Shown piece by piece: positions 17,746 through 26,603 of a stretch of DNA of 51,049 nt. The stretch covers positions 1 through 51,049 of the forward strand of contig JANWWP010000001.1 of NCBI GenBank assembly GCA_025055575.1. Direction: 5' to 3'. The notes under the pieces are model-generated. The model did no database searches. It had not been told where the DNA came from and saw nothing but the letters and a program-made list of their open reading frames with translations. The first letter of the stretch is position 1, and each line of letters opens with the position of its first letter. Source of the DNA: Flavobacteriales bacterium. GTDB lineage: Bacteria > Bacteroidota > Bacteroidia > CAIKAF01. The translations under genes and the position numbers were made by a program.

Positions 17746-18702
17746 ATGGGCCTTTTTTCTTTTTTAAGCCGCCGGGAAAATAAAGAATCCTTAGATACCG
17801 GACTCACCAAAACGCGCCAATCCTTTTTTGAGAAGATCCGTCACGCGGTGTTGGGGAAATCCCGCGTGGATGAGGAGGTTCTGGATCGGCTGGAGGAGGG
17901 GCTACTTCAGGCGGATGTGGGGGTGGAAACCACCTTGAAAATCATAGACCGGCTCCGGGAACGAGTGGCGCGGGACAAATTCGTGAGCGCCGCGGATTTG
18001 TCCGCCCTTTTGAAAGATGAAATCCTGCGCCTTCTTCCGGTGGCTCCGCCACCGGCCCCTGGCCCGCTCACCCAACCTTATGTGATTTTGGTGGTGGGGG
18101 TGAACGGCGTTGGAAAGACCACCACCATCGGAAAGCTTGCCTGGCTGTATGCGCAGGAAGGCAAAAAAGTGGTGTTGGGGGCTGCGGATACTTTCAGGGC
18201 CGCGGCTGTGGACCAGTTGCGAATCTGGAGCGAACGCACCGGTGCGGATCTGATTCAAAAAGGCATGGGAGCCGATCCGGCCAGTGTGGCCTTTGACACC
18301 CTCAACGCTGCGAAAGCCCGTGCCGCTGATGTGGTGATTGTCGATACAGCTGGGCGTCTGCACAATAAAAAGCATCTGATGGATGAACTGACGAAAGTGC
18401 GGAATGTCATGCGCAAAGTGATACCTGAAGCCCCGCATGAGGTATTGCTCGTCTTAGATGCCAGCACGGGGCAGAATGCCTTTGAACAGGCACGGCAATT
18501 CACGGCGGCCACCCAGGTCACCGGCCTCGTCGTAACCAAACTGGACGGCACGGCCCGGGGGGGTGTGTTGCTGGGCGTGGCCCATACCTTGAATATTCCA
18601 GTGCGCTTCATTGGGGTGGGAGAGAAACCGCAGGATCTTCAGCCTTTCGACCCTTCGGCTTTTGTGGAGGCGCTTTTCGAAGGATGGACTTTGCAGGCGT
18701 GA
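17746..18702 (+). CDS. ftsY: Signal recognition particle receptor FtsY
   Basis: A 318-residue SRP-receptor GTPase without the long acidic A domain of E. coli FtsY. The N domain (about residues 20-95) is followed by the G domain: G1 GVNGVGKTTTIGKLAWLY, ADTFRAAAVDQL, G3 DTAGRLHNKKHLM, G4 TKLDGTARGG, and the closing GVGEKPQDLQPFDP. It docks SRP-ribosome complexes at the inner membrane, next to SecYEG. It is 38 bases after the DUF4295 gene, and the rpmG-DUF4295-ftsY order is conserved in the phylum. Confidence 0.96.
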   Translation: MGLFSFLSRRENKESLDTGLTKTRQSFFEKIRHAVLGKSRVDEEVLDRLEEGLLQADVGVETTLKIIDRLRERVARDKFVSAADLSALLKDEILRLLPVAPPPAPGPLTQPYVILVVGVNGVGKTTTIGKLAWLYAQEGKKVVLGAADTFRAAAVDQLRIWSERTGADLIQKGMGADPASVAFDTLNAAKARAADVVIVDTAGRLHNKKHLMDELTKVRNVMRKVIPEAPHEVLLVLDASTGQNAFEQARQFTAATQVTGLVVTKLDGTARGGVLLGVAHTLNIPVRFIGVGEKPQDLQPFDPSAFVEALFEGWTLQA

Positions 18703-18726
18703 TGGACTATTGATTTTTTTAGTCCA
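18703..18726 (+). terminator. Possible weak terminator after ftsY
   Basis: A perfect 7-bp inverted repeat pairs 18703-18709 with 18720-18726, with a T-rich 10-base loop directly behind the ftsY stop. A T tract follows only after five bases, so termination strength is uncertain. Confidence 0.3.
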
Positions 18727-18889
18727 AGATGTTTTTTAAAAAGCCCTTTTTGAGGTCATAAGGGTATTGAAAATTTTGGTTGTGCCCGATATTCAGAAAG
18801 CTTAAACAGGCTGCCTGGTGATCCCAAAATCTAGTGAATGGCCGCGGTGCGCCTTTACCATTTTCATTTCCGGGTTTGAATAGGTGTGA

Positions 18890-18897
18890 TACCTTTG
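18890..18897 (+). promoter_or_regulatory. -7 promoter element (TACCTTTG) abutting the DUF4834 gene
   Basis: A perfect TAnnTTTG ends 4 bases before GTG 18902. An in-frame TGA at 18887-18889 limits the open frame, so the start must be at or after this element. The mRNA would be leaderless or almost so. Confidence 0.5.
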
Positions 18898-18901
18898 TGG
18901 C

Positions 18902-19111
18902 GTGGCCGGATTGCTTCGCTTTTTACTATACTTTTTTGCGATATATTTTTTGGTACGCTTTGTCCGCCAGTACATAGTCCCATTTTTCAAAAATGTGGAT
19001 GAAATCAACCGACGGCTTAAAGATCAATCCAGGCTGCGTCCAAGTGTTCGCAAGCCGGAAAAGACTGCACGTGACGAAGGGGAGTATATTGATTTTAAGG
19101 AAATTAAATAG
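18902..19111 (+). CDS. DUF4834-like small membrane protein
   Basis: A 69-residue protein with one N-terminal TM helix (about residues 4-22, LLRFLLYFFAIYFLVRFV), then a basic linker and a charged tail ending EGEYIDFKEIK. The layout and the acidic YIDFKEI end match DUF4834, small membrane proteins of Bacteroidota. Possible starts are GTG 18902 and TTG 18908; an in-frame stop at 18887 rules out earlier ones. Function unknown. It is about 200 bases downstream of ftsY with its own candidate promoter, and convergent with the acyltransferase gene. Confidence 0.75.
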   Translation: MAGLLRFLLYFFAIYFLVRFVRQYIVPFFKNVDEINRRLKDQSRLRPSVRKPEKTARDEGEYIDFKEIK

Positions 19112-19117
19112 AGCCTT

Positions 19118-19699
19118 TTAAGGCATATAACGCGCATCCAGCTTAAATTTTTCGGGATACCGTGCTTGAATTCCTGAATAAAACCGCATGATTTCCCGCA
19201 TATCTTTTTGTAAATCTCCTGTTGGATAAATGACCGGACCCGTACCGGCAATTTTTTTCCCATAATCCAGGTAGCCCAACACGATGGGCACTCCGGCGCC
19301 CAAAGCGGTGTAATAAAAGCCCGTTTTCCATTGGGCTGTTGCTTTGCGCGTGCCTTCGGGCGTCACCATCACGACCAGTTCAGGAGAGTTTTTAAGCAGT
19401 TGGGTCATGGCTTCTGTATAACTCAGCCGCTTTTGCCCTGCTTCTTTGGGACTCCGGTCAATAGGGATAGCGCCTAATGGTTTTAATATCAAATTGAATG
19501 GAAAAAACATCCATTCTTTTTTGATAGTAAATTTTACCGGTATGTTCATGACAAAAAAAGCGGCCCTGGCGAGGATAAAATCACTGTTGGCGGTGTGGGG
19601 CGCGGCAATCATGACGCATTTGGAAGGAATTTTTTGACGGTCGGAGTGCACCTTCCAACCCCAAAGCCGGAGAATCAGCCTGGAAATAAGCCGTAACAT
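19118..19699 (-). CDS. 1-acyl-glycerol-3-phosphate acyltransferase family protein
   Basis: A 193-residue PlsC-type acyltransferase. The catalytic HxxxxD motif is HTANSD (about residues 35-40). Further family blocks are FTIKKEWMFFPF, GAIPIDRSP (the substrate-binding block III) and VTPEGTRKATAQWKTGFYY (block IV, PEGTR). It is shorter than E. coli PlsC (245 residues) and has one hydrophobic N-terminal segment, fitting the compact form in many Bacteroidota. It would add an acyl chain to lysophosphatidate or a related lipid at the inner membrane; the precise acceptor is not certain. Confidence 0.85.
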   Translation of the reverse strand: MLRLISRLILRLWGWKVHSDRQKIPSKCVMIAAPHTANSDFILARAAFFVMNIPVKFTIKKEWMFFPFNLILKPLGAIPIDRSPKEAGQKRLSYTEAMTQLLKNSPELVVMVTPEGTRKATAQWKTGFYYTALGAGVPIVLGYLDYGKKIAGTGPVIYPTGDLQKDMREIMRFYSGIQARYPEKFKLDARYMP

Positions 19700-19710
19700 G
19701 AATGCCGGGA

Positions 19711-19718
19711 CAAACTTA
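19711..19718 (-). promoter_or_regulatory. -7 promoter element (TAAGTTTG) for the acyltransferase
   Basis: A perfect TAnnTTTG on the minus strand ends 11 bases before the ATG at 19699, in the 27-base gap after the adhesin-like gene. The predicted leader is about 8 bases. Confidence 0.45.
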
Positions 19719-19726
19719 CGCCAGAA

Positions 19727-22441
19727 TTACCGGGTGCCCAGCAGGGTCACGTGGCCGCGCAGTACGTATTCGCGTCCGAAAGTGTCAAGTATGTAAACCT
19801 TGTACACATAAGTGTCTTGCTTGTAGGGAAGACCATTATTCCGGCGACCGGTCCACCCCGTTTCAGGGTCCGTACTTTCAAAAATTTTCTGACCCCATCG
19901 GTCAAAAATGACCATATTAAAAGTCTGGATGTTTTTTCCGTGGACTTTAAAAACTTCATTGAGATTGTCTCCGTCCGGGGTAAAAGAATTGGGTATGTAA
20001 AAAGCCACGTCATCCTGGACGAAAATTTCCTGATAAGCGGTATCCTTACAGCCAAAGCCATTTGTCACCACAAGAACCACATCAAAATAACCGTGATCCT
20101 GAAAGACGTACTCACTGTTGGTTTGTGAAGAAATATACTCCTGCTCCACGTACCAATCCCAAGAAGTCACGTCCGAAGATGACAAATTCACCAACGTCAC
20201 TTTGGGATTGAGAAGGGAAGGATCCGAGGGCATGTACGTAAAATGGGCCAAAGGTTTGGGATGAACCACGATACTCTTCACCACAGTATCCCGGCAATTT
20301 TTACTGTTGGTGGCAATCAGCTGAATATGAAACGTATCCGATGCATGGAATACAAATGTGGGATGCGTAATATTCAGGGCGCTGTCAAGGCCTGCAAAAT
20401 TCCACCGGTATTCTGTGATTTGGCCGGAAATCGCCTGGCTGGTATTGGTAAAAGTGACTAAAGAAGGCTGACACCAATCCTGGCTGGTGGCCACAAAATC
20501 AGCCAAGGGAGGGAAGTATACGTTCAATTGGATTTGATCGCTCACCATTTTTCCGCAGCTGTCTGTGACGGTGAGGGTGAGTAGTGTGGTGTCCTGGGGG
20601 AAGGATGTGATATTCAGAGTTGTTTCCCCCGAGCTCCAAAGATATTGGTAGGGTGTTAGCCCCCCGCTCAGAGAGGGCTGGATGGAAATGGCGCCATGTG
20701 GACACCCGGTTTCCTGGTCGGGGCCGGCATCTAAAACAAGCGGTTCTACATTATACAGATAAAATATTACTGAATCCAATACAAAAGAACCGTTGCACAG
20801 GGTATCTATGGTTTTCAAAATGATGGTTTCCGTAGGTTCCCAAACGCCGTCCAACACTGGAAGAATATCCACAAAAGCCGTGGTTTGTCCTGCGGAAAAA
20901 CCGACCGAGGAAAGGGGTTGATAGTCTGTCCCGTTGGTGGCAGTACCACTGATGTACAAAGGATAGACGGCGGATTGGTTAATAAAATTTGTTCGGGTGA
21001 TTTGGGCTTTCAATGGAGTGCAGGACTCATTGCCCAGGGGTGTACCCACAATAGAGATATCAAAGCCCACCGTCGGGGGCAGAATCTTATCCACCCAGGT
21101 CATATCTGAGGCGGACGTGCCACAGACATCCGTCACCACCAGGGTGTAAGAGGTGTCGCTGTGAATGACGTTGTTTACAATCTGCGGACCCGTGAAAAGA
21201 CCGCTGTTCCAATTATATTGGTAAGGTTGGACACCTCCGCTTATGAGAGGTGTGATATTCACTGTATCGCACACAAAAAGATCGGGCCCCACCGAAACCT
21301 GGAGGGGATCCACCTGAACAAAAGTGAGGGTGATGGAGGAAGACACGGTGCCGCCGTTCGGACACACCGTATCGACGACGGAAATGGTGAGCGTGGTGTT
21401 GCCCTGGAAGGCGCCGTTGAATAAAGCTACGACGTTCACGCTGTCTGTCGTTTGTCCGGGCTGCAGCGTGATGGATGGCGGGATGCCGCTGAAGTCCACG
21501 CCATTCTGGGCTGTGCCGGACAATTGTAAATTGAAGGTTTTGGATTCGTTGAGGTTATAATTTCGAAAAAGTTTTATCCAGGCGTGGCTGCAGCCTTCAT
21601 ACATCACCGTATCAACACCCCCGATATTGACGTTGGATGACAGGAGCAGCTGAGGAGTCACAAAACTGTTGGCTTTCAGAAAAACCCAGGAGTCAAATGC
21701 AGCATCTCCGCCATCTCCGATGGCGAGCTTGATGGTGTAGGTGGCGCAGGGCACCACAAGGGCCCTTGCTTTTAGCACTGTGGTGTAGGCATCCACTGCA
21801 ATGGCCGTTCCATTACAGTTGTCCACGAAATACTGGCAGTTCATGCAGGGGCCATTAGCACAACCAAACCAATTGCCGTTGTTGACATTGTTAATGGTGA
21901 CGGGTGTGGAAGTGCCCGGGATCAAGGCCACATTGAAATCAGAATAATTTCCGCCCTGGGGATTCGGACCTGTCAGAAAAAAGCCAAACGCGTCGTTAAA
22001 CCCCGTGTTGGCGAATTCGTTGTATTCCTCTGATCCGAAGACATAATCAAAACTCAGCGTGTCGCCCTGCGGCACGAAATCAAATTGTAATACGGCGGCA
22101 TCGTTGATGGTGACGGAGGAAATGGCTTGGAGCAGGGGATGGCTGCCGGAGCCGGTGCCGTCCGAACAAAAGTTACCCACAGGCCCATTGAGAAGGGGGT
22201 TAGCGGCATTACCTGTGGAAATAATAAGGCCTGAAGAAAATCCTATGGCCGCCGAAGGGTCAGAAAAAGAGGCGAGCTGCATGGGGTTACCCTGGAAGGA
22301 AATATTACCCCCCGTCACACCCGTGCCCAGCAATACCTGATTCACGGCGTTGCTGGGTGTCACCGGGGTGGTTGAAATTTGCGCCTTGGTGACCTGAACC
22401 AGAATAATACACCCTAAATAAACCGCGGCGTAACGCTTCAT
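19727..22441 (-). CDS. Choice-of-anchor L / PKD protein with gliding-motility (T9SS type B) C-terminal domain
   Basis: A 904-residue secreted protein; ATG 22441 is preferred over a TTG six codons upstream. A signal peptide covers about residues 1-20 (cleavage after TKA). The choice-of-anchor L domain (about 25-240) holds FVFGSEEYNEFAN-type residues (DYVFGSEEYNEFANTGFND) and a Cys-rich loop. Calx-beta-like and SprB-like repeats follow (TAQNGVDF, GGVQPYQYNWNSG, GGLTPYQYLWSSG), then PKD domains (about 650-800). The C-terminus (about 815-904) is the gliding-motility-associated CHU_C type: NSFTPDGDNLNEVFKVHG, FDRWGQKIFES. Such proteins are exported by Sec and then the T9SS and act at the cell surface, often in adhesion. 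It is transcribed alone. Confidence 0.9.
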   Translation of the reverse strand: MKRYAAVYLGCIILVQVTKAQISTTPVTPSNAVNQVLLGTGVTGGNISFQGNPMQLASFSDPSAAIGFSSGLIISTGNAANPLLNGPVGNFCSDGTGSGSHPLLQAISSVTINDAAVLQFDFVPQGDTLSFDYVFGSEEYNEFANTGFNDAFGFFLTGPNPQGGNYSDFNVALIPGTSTPVTINNVNNGNWFGCANGPCMNCQYFVDNCNGTAIAVDAYTTVLKARALVVPCATYTIKLAIGDGGDAAFDSWVFLKANSFVTPQLLLSSNVNIGGVDTVMYEGCSHAWIKLFRNYNLNESKTFNLQLSGTAQNGVDFSGIPPSITLQPGQTTDSVNVVALFNGAFQGNTTLTISVVDTVCPNGGTVSSSITLTFVQVDPLQVSVGPDLFVCDTVNITPLISGGVQPYQYNWNSGLFTGPQIVNNVIHSDTSYTLVVTDVCGTSASDMTWVDKILPPTVGFDISIVGTPLGNESCTPLKAQITRTNFINQSAVYPLYISGTATNGTDYQPLSSVGFSAGQTTAFVDILPVLDGVWEPTETIILKTIDTLCNGSFVLDSVIFYLYNVEPLVLDAGPDQETGCPHGAISIQPSLSGGLTPYQYLWSSGETTLNITSFPQDTTLLTLTVTDSCGKMVSDQIQLNVYFPPLADFVATSQDWCQPSLVTFTNTSQAISGQITEYRWNFAGLDSALNITHPTFVFHASDTFHIQLIATNSKNCRDTVVKSIVVHPKPLAHFTYMPSDPSLLNPKVTLVNLSSSDVTSWDWYVEQEYISSQTNSEYVFQDHGYFDVVLVVTNGFGCKDTAYQEIFVQDDVAFYIPNSFTPDGDNLNEVFKVHGKNIQTFNMVIFDRWGQKIFESTDPETGWTGRRNNGLPYKQDTYVYKVYILDTFGREYVLRGHVTLLGTR

Positions 22442-22519
22442 TTCATTATAATATCCCAAGAAAGTGTATTTGACTTCTTTTAGATGAGCAGATTGACTAA
22501 AAGGTTGTTCAAATTTAAA

Positions 22520-25126
22520 TTATTTTTCAATTTTCCTTTTCCATTCCAGAATTTTCATAAGGGCGTCCACGGGAGCTAACGTGTTGGGATCCAAGCGTTG
22601 CAGTTCCGTGCGAATAAACTCCAGTTCCGGATCATCTAAAGAAAATAAACTGAGTTGAACGCCAGGGGAGGGCGTAGTATCTCCAGTTTTTTGAGGGAGG
22701 TGGCGGCGTTTTTTCTCGAATTCGGCCAGTAACATGCGCGCGCGGGCTGTCACATATTGAGGCATACCGGCCATTTCAGCCACATGAATCCCAAAGCTGT
22801 GCTCGCTGCCCCCAGGTTCCAGGCGGCGCAAAAAGACCACCCGATTGTCGCTTTCCAGCACCGCTACATGAAAGTTTTTAATTCGGGGCTTGAGAGCCGC
22901 CAATTCATTAAGTTCGTGGTAATGGGTCGCGAAGAGCGTACGGGGTTTGTGCTGCGGATGGTCGTGCAAATATTCTGCGATGGCCGTGGCGATGGAAATG
23001 CCATCGTAGGTGCTGGTGCCCCTGCCGATTTCGTCCAGAAGGATGAGGCTTCGGCCGGTGAGGTTATTGAGGATCCCCGCCGTTTCGGTCATTTCCACCA
23101 TGAAAGTGCTTTCGCCGCGGGCCAGATTATCCGAGGCTCCGACGCGGGTGAAAATTTTATCGCAGAGGCCCACCTTAGCGGAGGCCGCGGGCACAAAACT
23201 GCCCATCTGGGCCATCAGAACGATCAGAGCGGTTTGACGCAGCAATGCCGACTTGCCGGACATGTTGGGCCCGGTGATGATCAGGATTTGCTGGGTGTCG
23301 CAATCCAGATAAATATCGTTGGGCACATAGCGTTGGTCGTGGGGAAGACATTTTTCGATGACGGGATGGCGGCCTTCCAGAATGTGCAGCACGGTGCTTT
23401 CATCCACGATGGGTCGGGTGTAATTGTTTTCCCGGGCCACGGTGGCATGGCTCAGGGCCACATCCAACTCAGCACAGAGTTGGGCATTTAAGCTGAGGGC
23501 AGGTACGAACTGAGCCGCGTAGTTGAGCAAATCATCAAAGAGCTGCTGTTCGAGGGCCAGGATTTTTTCTTCGGCCCCCAGGATTTTTTCTTCATATTCT
23601 TTGAGTTCAGGCGTGACGTAGCGTTCCGCATTGGCCAGGGTTTGCCGGCGGATCCAATCGGGGGGTACTTTGTTTTTATGGGCATTGGTCACCTCTAAAT
23701 AATAGCCGAACACCTGGTTGAATCCCACTTTCAGGGACGGAATGCCCGTGCGGTTCGCTTCTTTTTCACGCAGTTCGAGCAGGTAGTTTTTTCCGCCTTC
23801 GGCCAGTTGCCGCAGGGCATCCAGATCGGCGTGGGCACCGGTGCGAAAAACGGGGCCTTTTCCCACAGCCTGCGGGGGATCGTCGTGGAGTTCGCGGCCT
23901 ATGCGGGCCTGCAATTCCTCCAAAGGGTTGATCATGTGGAAGCGGGCCTGCAGAAAAGGGTCGGAGGTTTGGGTTGTGAGCGCATGAATTTCGGCACAGC
24001 GTTCGAGAGCGTGCCGCAAGCTCTGGATATCTCTTGGGCTGGCACGGCGCAGAGCGATGCGGGCAGAAAGGCGTTCCAGATCTCCAATGCGGCGCAGAAT
24101 GTGGCTAAGCTGGGCGGCCTGGTCGCTGTGGCGAAGCAGGTGGTCCACGGCATCGAGGCGTTCCTGGATGGGGGCCACCCGTGTCAGGGGCGTCAGGATG
24201 TGCTTTTTGAGCAGACGGCTGCCCATGGGCGTGGCGCACCGATCGAGCACGTGCACCAGGGTGGAGCCCGGACCTGCCGTGCTCTCCAGCAATTCGAGGT
24301 TGCGCACTGTAAAGGCATCCAACCAAAGGCCATCATCACGGTCAATGCGTGCCAAGCGTGTGATGTGCCCCAGGTTGTCGTGGCGCGTTTCTTTCAAATA
24401 ATGAAGGACAGCTCCGGCAGCGCACAGGGCGTCTTCCATGTGTTCCACGCCAAAGCCTTTGAGGCTCTGGGTGCGGAAATGCTGGGTAAGAATGTCTGTG
24501 GCGTAACGGGGTTCGAAGATCCAGGTGTCCAGGCCGTAACGGGTGGTGCCGGAAGGGATGGTCTCTTCCAGGTCGGGGTCTTTTGTTTTGGGAAAAAGAA
24601 ACTCAGCCGGGGAAAATGTGCTGATGAGGGTACGGATCCAGTCGTGCGCGCCTTGGGCGACGCGAAATTCTCCGGTGGACACATCGGCCAGGGCGAGGGC
24701 CCAGACGTTCTCGCGGTGGTGGATGGCGGCCAGCCAGTTGTTGCGCTGACTATCCAGCAGAGCCTCGGTGAGCACAGTGCCAGGGGTCACCATTTCTGTG
24801 ACGTTGCGCTTGACAATGCCTTTGGCCTGCTTGGGGTCTTCCAGTTGTTCGCAGATGGCCACCCGGTAGCCGGCGCGCACCAGGCGGGGCAGGTAGGTGT
24901 CCAGGCTGTGGTAGGGAAAGCCGGCCAGATCCACATCGGCGGCGGCGCCGTTGGCGCGTTTGGTCATGACGATGCCGAGCGTTTGGGATGTGATGCGGGC
25001 ATCTTCGCCGAAAGTTTCGTAGAAGTCGCCGATGCGGAACAGCAATATGGCGTCCGGGTAGCGGGCCTTGATGTCCCGGTATTGCCGCATGAGGGGGGTA
25101 TCGTCGGCGGAGGCTGCCTTTTTCAT
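22520..25126 (-). CDS. mutS: DNA mismatch repair protein MutS
   Basis: An 868-residue MutS, full family length. The N-terminal mismatch-binding domain has the Phe-x-Glu motif in RIGDFYETFGEDA (residues about 36-38), whose Phe stacks on mispaired bases. The core and clamp domains lead to the ATPase: Walker A GPNMSGKSALLRQ, ESTFMVEMTETA, Walker B SLILLDEIGRGTSTYDG and FATHYHEL. The tail carries the helix-turn-helix dimer region and ends before the usual beta-clamp peptide, which I cannot confirm. The gene is G+C richer than its neighbours, and an unusual G+C block begins just upstream of its start. Confidence 0.97.
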   Translation of the reverse strand: MKKAASADDTPLMRQYRDIKARYPDAILLFRIGDFYETFGEDARITSQTLGIVMTKRANGAAADVDLAGFPYHSLDTYLPRLVRAGYRVAICEQLEDPKQAKGIVKRNVTEMVTPGTVLTEALLDSQRNNWLAAIHHRENVWALALADVSTGEFRVAQGAHDWIRTLISTFSPAEFLFPKTKDPDLEETIPSGTTRYGLDTWIFEPRYATDILTQHFRTQSLKGFGVEHMEDALCAAGAVLHYLKETRHDNLGHITRLARIDRDDGLWLDAFTVRNLELLESTAGPGSTLVHVLDRCATPMGSRLLKKHILTPLTRVAPIQERLDAVDHLLRHSDQAAQLSHILRRIGDLERLSARIALRRASPRDIQSLRHALERCAEIHALTTQTSDPFLQARFHMINPLEELQARIGRELHDDPPQAVGKGPVFRTGAHADLDALRQLAEGGKNYLLELREKEANRTGIPSLKVGFNQVFGYYLEVTNAHKNKVPPDWIRRQTLANAERYVTPELKEYEEKILGAEEKILALEQQLFDDLLNYAAQFVPALSLNAQLCAELDVALSHATVARENNYTRPIVDESTVLHILEGRHPVIEKCLPHDQRYVPNDIYLDCDTQQILIITGPNMSGKSALLRQTALIVLMAQMGSFVPAASAKVGLCDKIFTRVGASDNLARGESTFMVEMTETAGILNNLTGRSLILLDEIGRGTSTYDGISIATAIAEYLHDHPQHKPRTLFATHYHELNELAALKPRIKNFHVAVLESDNRVVFLRRLEPGGSEHSFGIHVAEMAGMPQYVTARARMLLAEFEKKRRHLPQKTGDTTPSPGVQLSLFSLDDPELEFIRTELQRLDPNTLAPVDALMKILEWKRKIEK

Positions 25127-25150
25127 TGGCCCGGCTAATTTAGCACGGAA

Positions 25151-25350
25151 GGAGGCTTAGGGGGGGGCGGGGGTGCGTGAGGCAGGCAGAGGGCGCCCCT
25201 CGGGCGGGGGGGGGGGGGGGGCCGGGGCGCCCGGCCGGGGGCCCCCCCCGGGGGGTGGGGGGGCCCGGCCAACGGCCGGCCCCGCACACGGGAGCGGAAG
25301 CGGACCCCGGCGCCACGCCGACCCCGCCGGCTGGCCCCAGCCGGCGGGGG
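25151..25350. other. Extreme G+C block between mutS and the DUF1015 gene
   Basis: In these 200 bases I count 24 A/T, so about 88% G+C; 25201-25260 has a single T in 60 bases. It holds an unbroken run of 16 G (25206-25221), several shorter G runs, and strong inverted repeats, among them a 10-bp stem with one mismatch (25261-25270 with 25274-25283). No coding sequence is supported: frames are open on both strands only because stops need A/T, and they read as P/G/R-rich sequence. It may be a structured regulatory RNA or DNA element, or an assembly or poly-G sequencing artefact. Confidence 0.85.
25322..25349. repeat. Perfect 13-bp inverted repeat (28-base near-palindrome)
   Basis: Arm 25322-25334 is the exact reverse complement of arm 25337-25349, with 2 bases between. 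All bases but four are G or C, so a hairpin would be very stable. It lies at the upstream edge of the G+C block, 45 bases past the DUF1015 stop. Without a T tract on either side it is not a normal terminator. Confidence 0.9.
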
Positions 25351-25394
25351 CACGCCCTTCACTCAAAATGTTATAAAGGAAATGCCTATTGGGG

Positions 25395-26594
25395 CTAAGC
25401 TGGATCGTGATACTCGTACACCGTGAGGCCGGTGAGAAATTTAGGCAGGAACCAGGTGCTTTTGGGGGGCATGGCCAAATGGGCGTCGGATACGGCCTGA
25501 AAATCTGCCATGGCTACAGGTTGCATGGTGAGGGCTGCAAGGATTTTGCCGGTGCTGCTTTCCCGTGTGAGGGTAGAGAAATCGGGTGGACCCCCGACGT
25601 AGCGCAGGCGGCGGTCGGAGCGGAAGTCGCTGATTTCGAAAATGGGCTTGAGGATCAGTTCGTTCAGTACGAAAGCTGGAACGCGGCCCATGAGTCCAAA
25701 AAGATAGACGGGGCTGTGCCGGGGTGTGAGGCTGTACCAATGGCCCGAAAGGCAAAGATTGGCATAGGCTTCTGGGTGGGGGCTCGGGTTGGGCCCTTCG
25801 ATGAAAAAATGGAGTTGGGCTTTGTTTAAAATTTCAGAGACGTCCGGAGCGCCCTGGTAGGGTATGACGAGACGGCTGAAAGCGTCCGGGCGAATGCCAC
25901 TCATGGGCACCACGGCGGCCAGAAACAAGCTTTCCGGACCCTGGTGACCGGTTTCCCGTCCGCATAGGGCGGATGCGGCACAACGGTGGTGGCCATCGGC
26001 TATGTAAAATGCAGGGCAGCCGCTGAAGTACTCCGTGAAAGAGCTCAGAGTTTGTGGATCGCTGAGGGTGTGGAGGATGTGGCGGCGGCCCAGAATATCC
26101 TGAAAATCCATCCGAGGCGGGCTGGGTGGTATCTGATTCAGAAGCCGCGTCCAGCCCTCATCATCCTGAAACAGGAGGTACACAGGTTCGGCCTGAATGC
26201 GTAAAATCTGAAGGTAGCGATACAGGAGTTTTTCCTTGTCGCGGAGGGTGTCTTCGTGTCGGCGAATAATGCTTTTGTCAAAATCAGCTGTGGAAGCGAG
26301 GCCTATGATGCCCGTGTAGGTGTGGTCCCCGGCCACTTGGGTGTAAAGAAAAAAAGCCGGTGTGGGCTGGGGCAGAAAAAGACGCTTGGCTTTAAAATCT
26401 TCCCACGCTTTCCGACTTTGGTGCCACTCGGGGCGGCTTTTGGTGGTGCCAGGTGGAAAGACCACATTGAGAAAAGCTTGCGGATGATTTTTTCGTATTT
26501 CATCCACCTGTTTCTGAGAATAGGAGCCGATGGGAAGACTGGCCTGAGCGGGGTGGGCAGGCAGCCAGGCGCGGAAAGGCAGCAGGACGGGCAT
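25395..26594 (-). CDS. DUF1015 family protein
   Basis: A 399-residue protein matching DUF1015: the N-terminus has PFRAWLPAHPAQASLPIGSYS, the middle has PAFYIADGHHRCAAS with the family hallmark DGHHR, and the C-terminal part ends in a VPAFVLNELILKPIFEI stretch. The function is not firmly established; some relatives are annotated as serine kinase-like or SerC-associated. In this phylum the gene commonly follows serC and serA, and here it starts 9 bases after serA. That conserved position supports a role in serine metabolism (inference). Its stop borders the anomalous G+C block. Confidence 0.88.
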   Translation of the reverse strand: MPVLLPFRAWLPAHPAQASLPIGSYSQKQVDEIRKNHPQAFLNVVFPPGTTKSRPEWHQSRKAWEDFKAKRLFLPQPTPAFFLYTQVAGDHTYTGIIGLASTADFDKSIIRRHEDTLRDKEKLLYRYLQILRIQAEPVYLLFQDDEGWTRLLNQIPPSPPRMDFQDILGRRHILHTLSDPQTLSSFTEYFSGCPAFYIADGHHRCAASALCGRETGHQGPESLFLAAVVPMSGIRPDAFSRLVIPYQGAPDVSEILNKAQLHFFIEGPNPSPHPEAYANLCLSGHWYSLTPRHSPVYLFGLMGRVPAFVLNELILKPIFEISDFRSDRRLRYVGGPPDFSTLTRESSTGKILAALTMQPVAMADFQAVSDAHLAMPPKSTWFLPKFLTGLTVYEYHDPA

Positions 26595-26603
26595 GGGACA
26601 ATA

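Noticed and set aside
23807-25138. A 443-residue open frame on the plus strand opposite mutS
   Set aside because: It mirrors the well-supported mutS in a G+C-rich stretch, and its translation has no domain or low-bias signature.
25135-25398. P/G/R-rich open frames on both strands in the G+C block
   Set aside because: Stops need A/T, so this composition opens all frames. There is no start context, no family and no consistent codon use.
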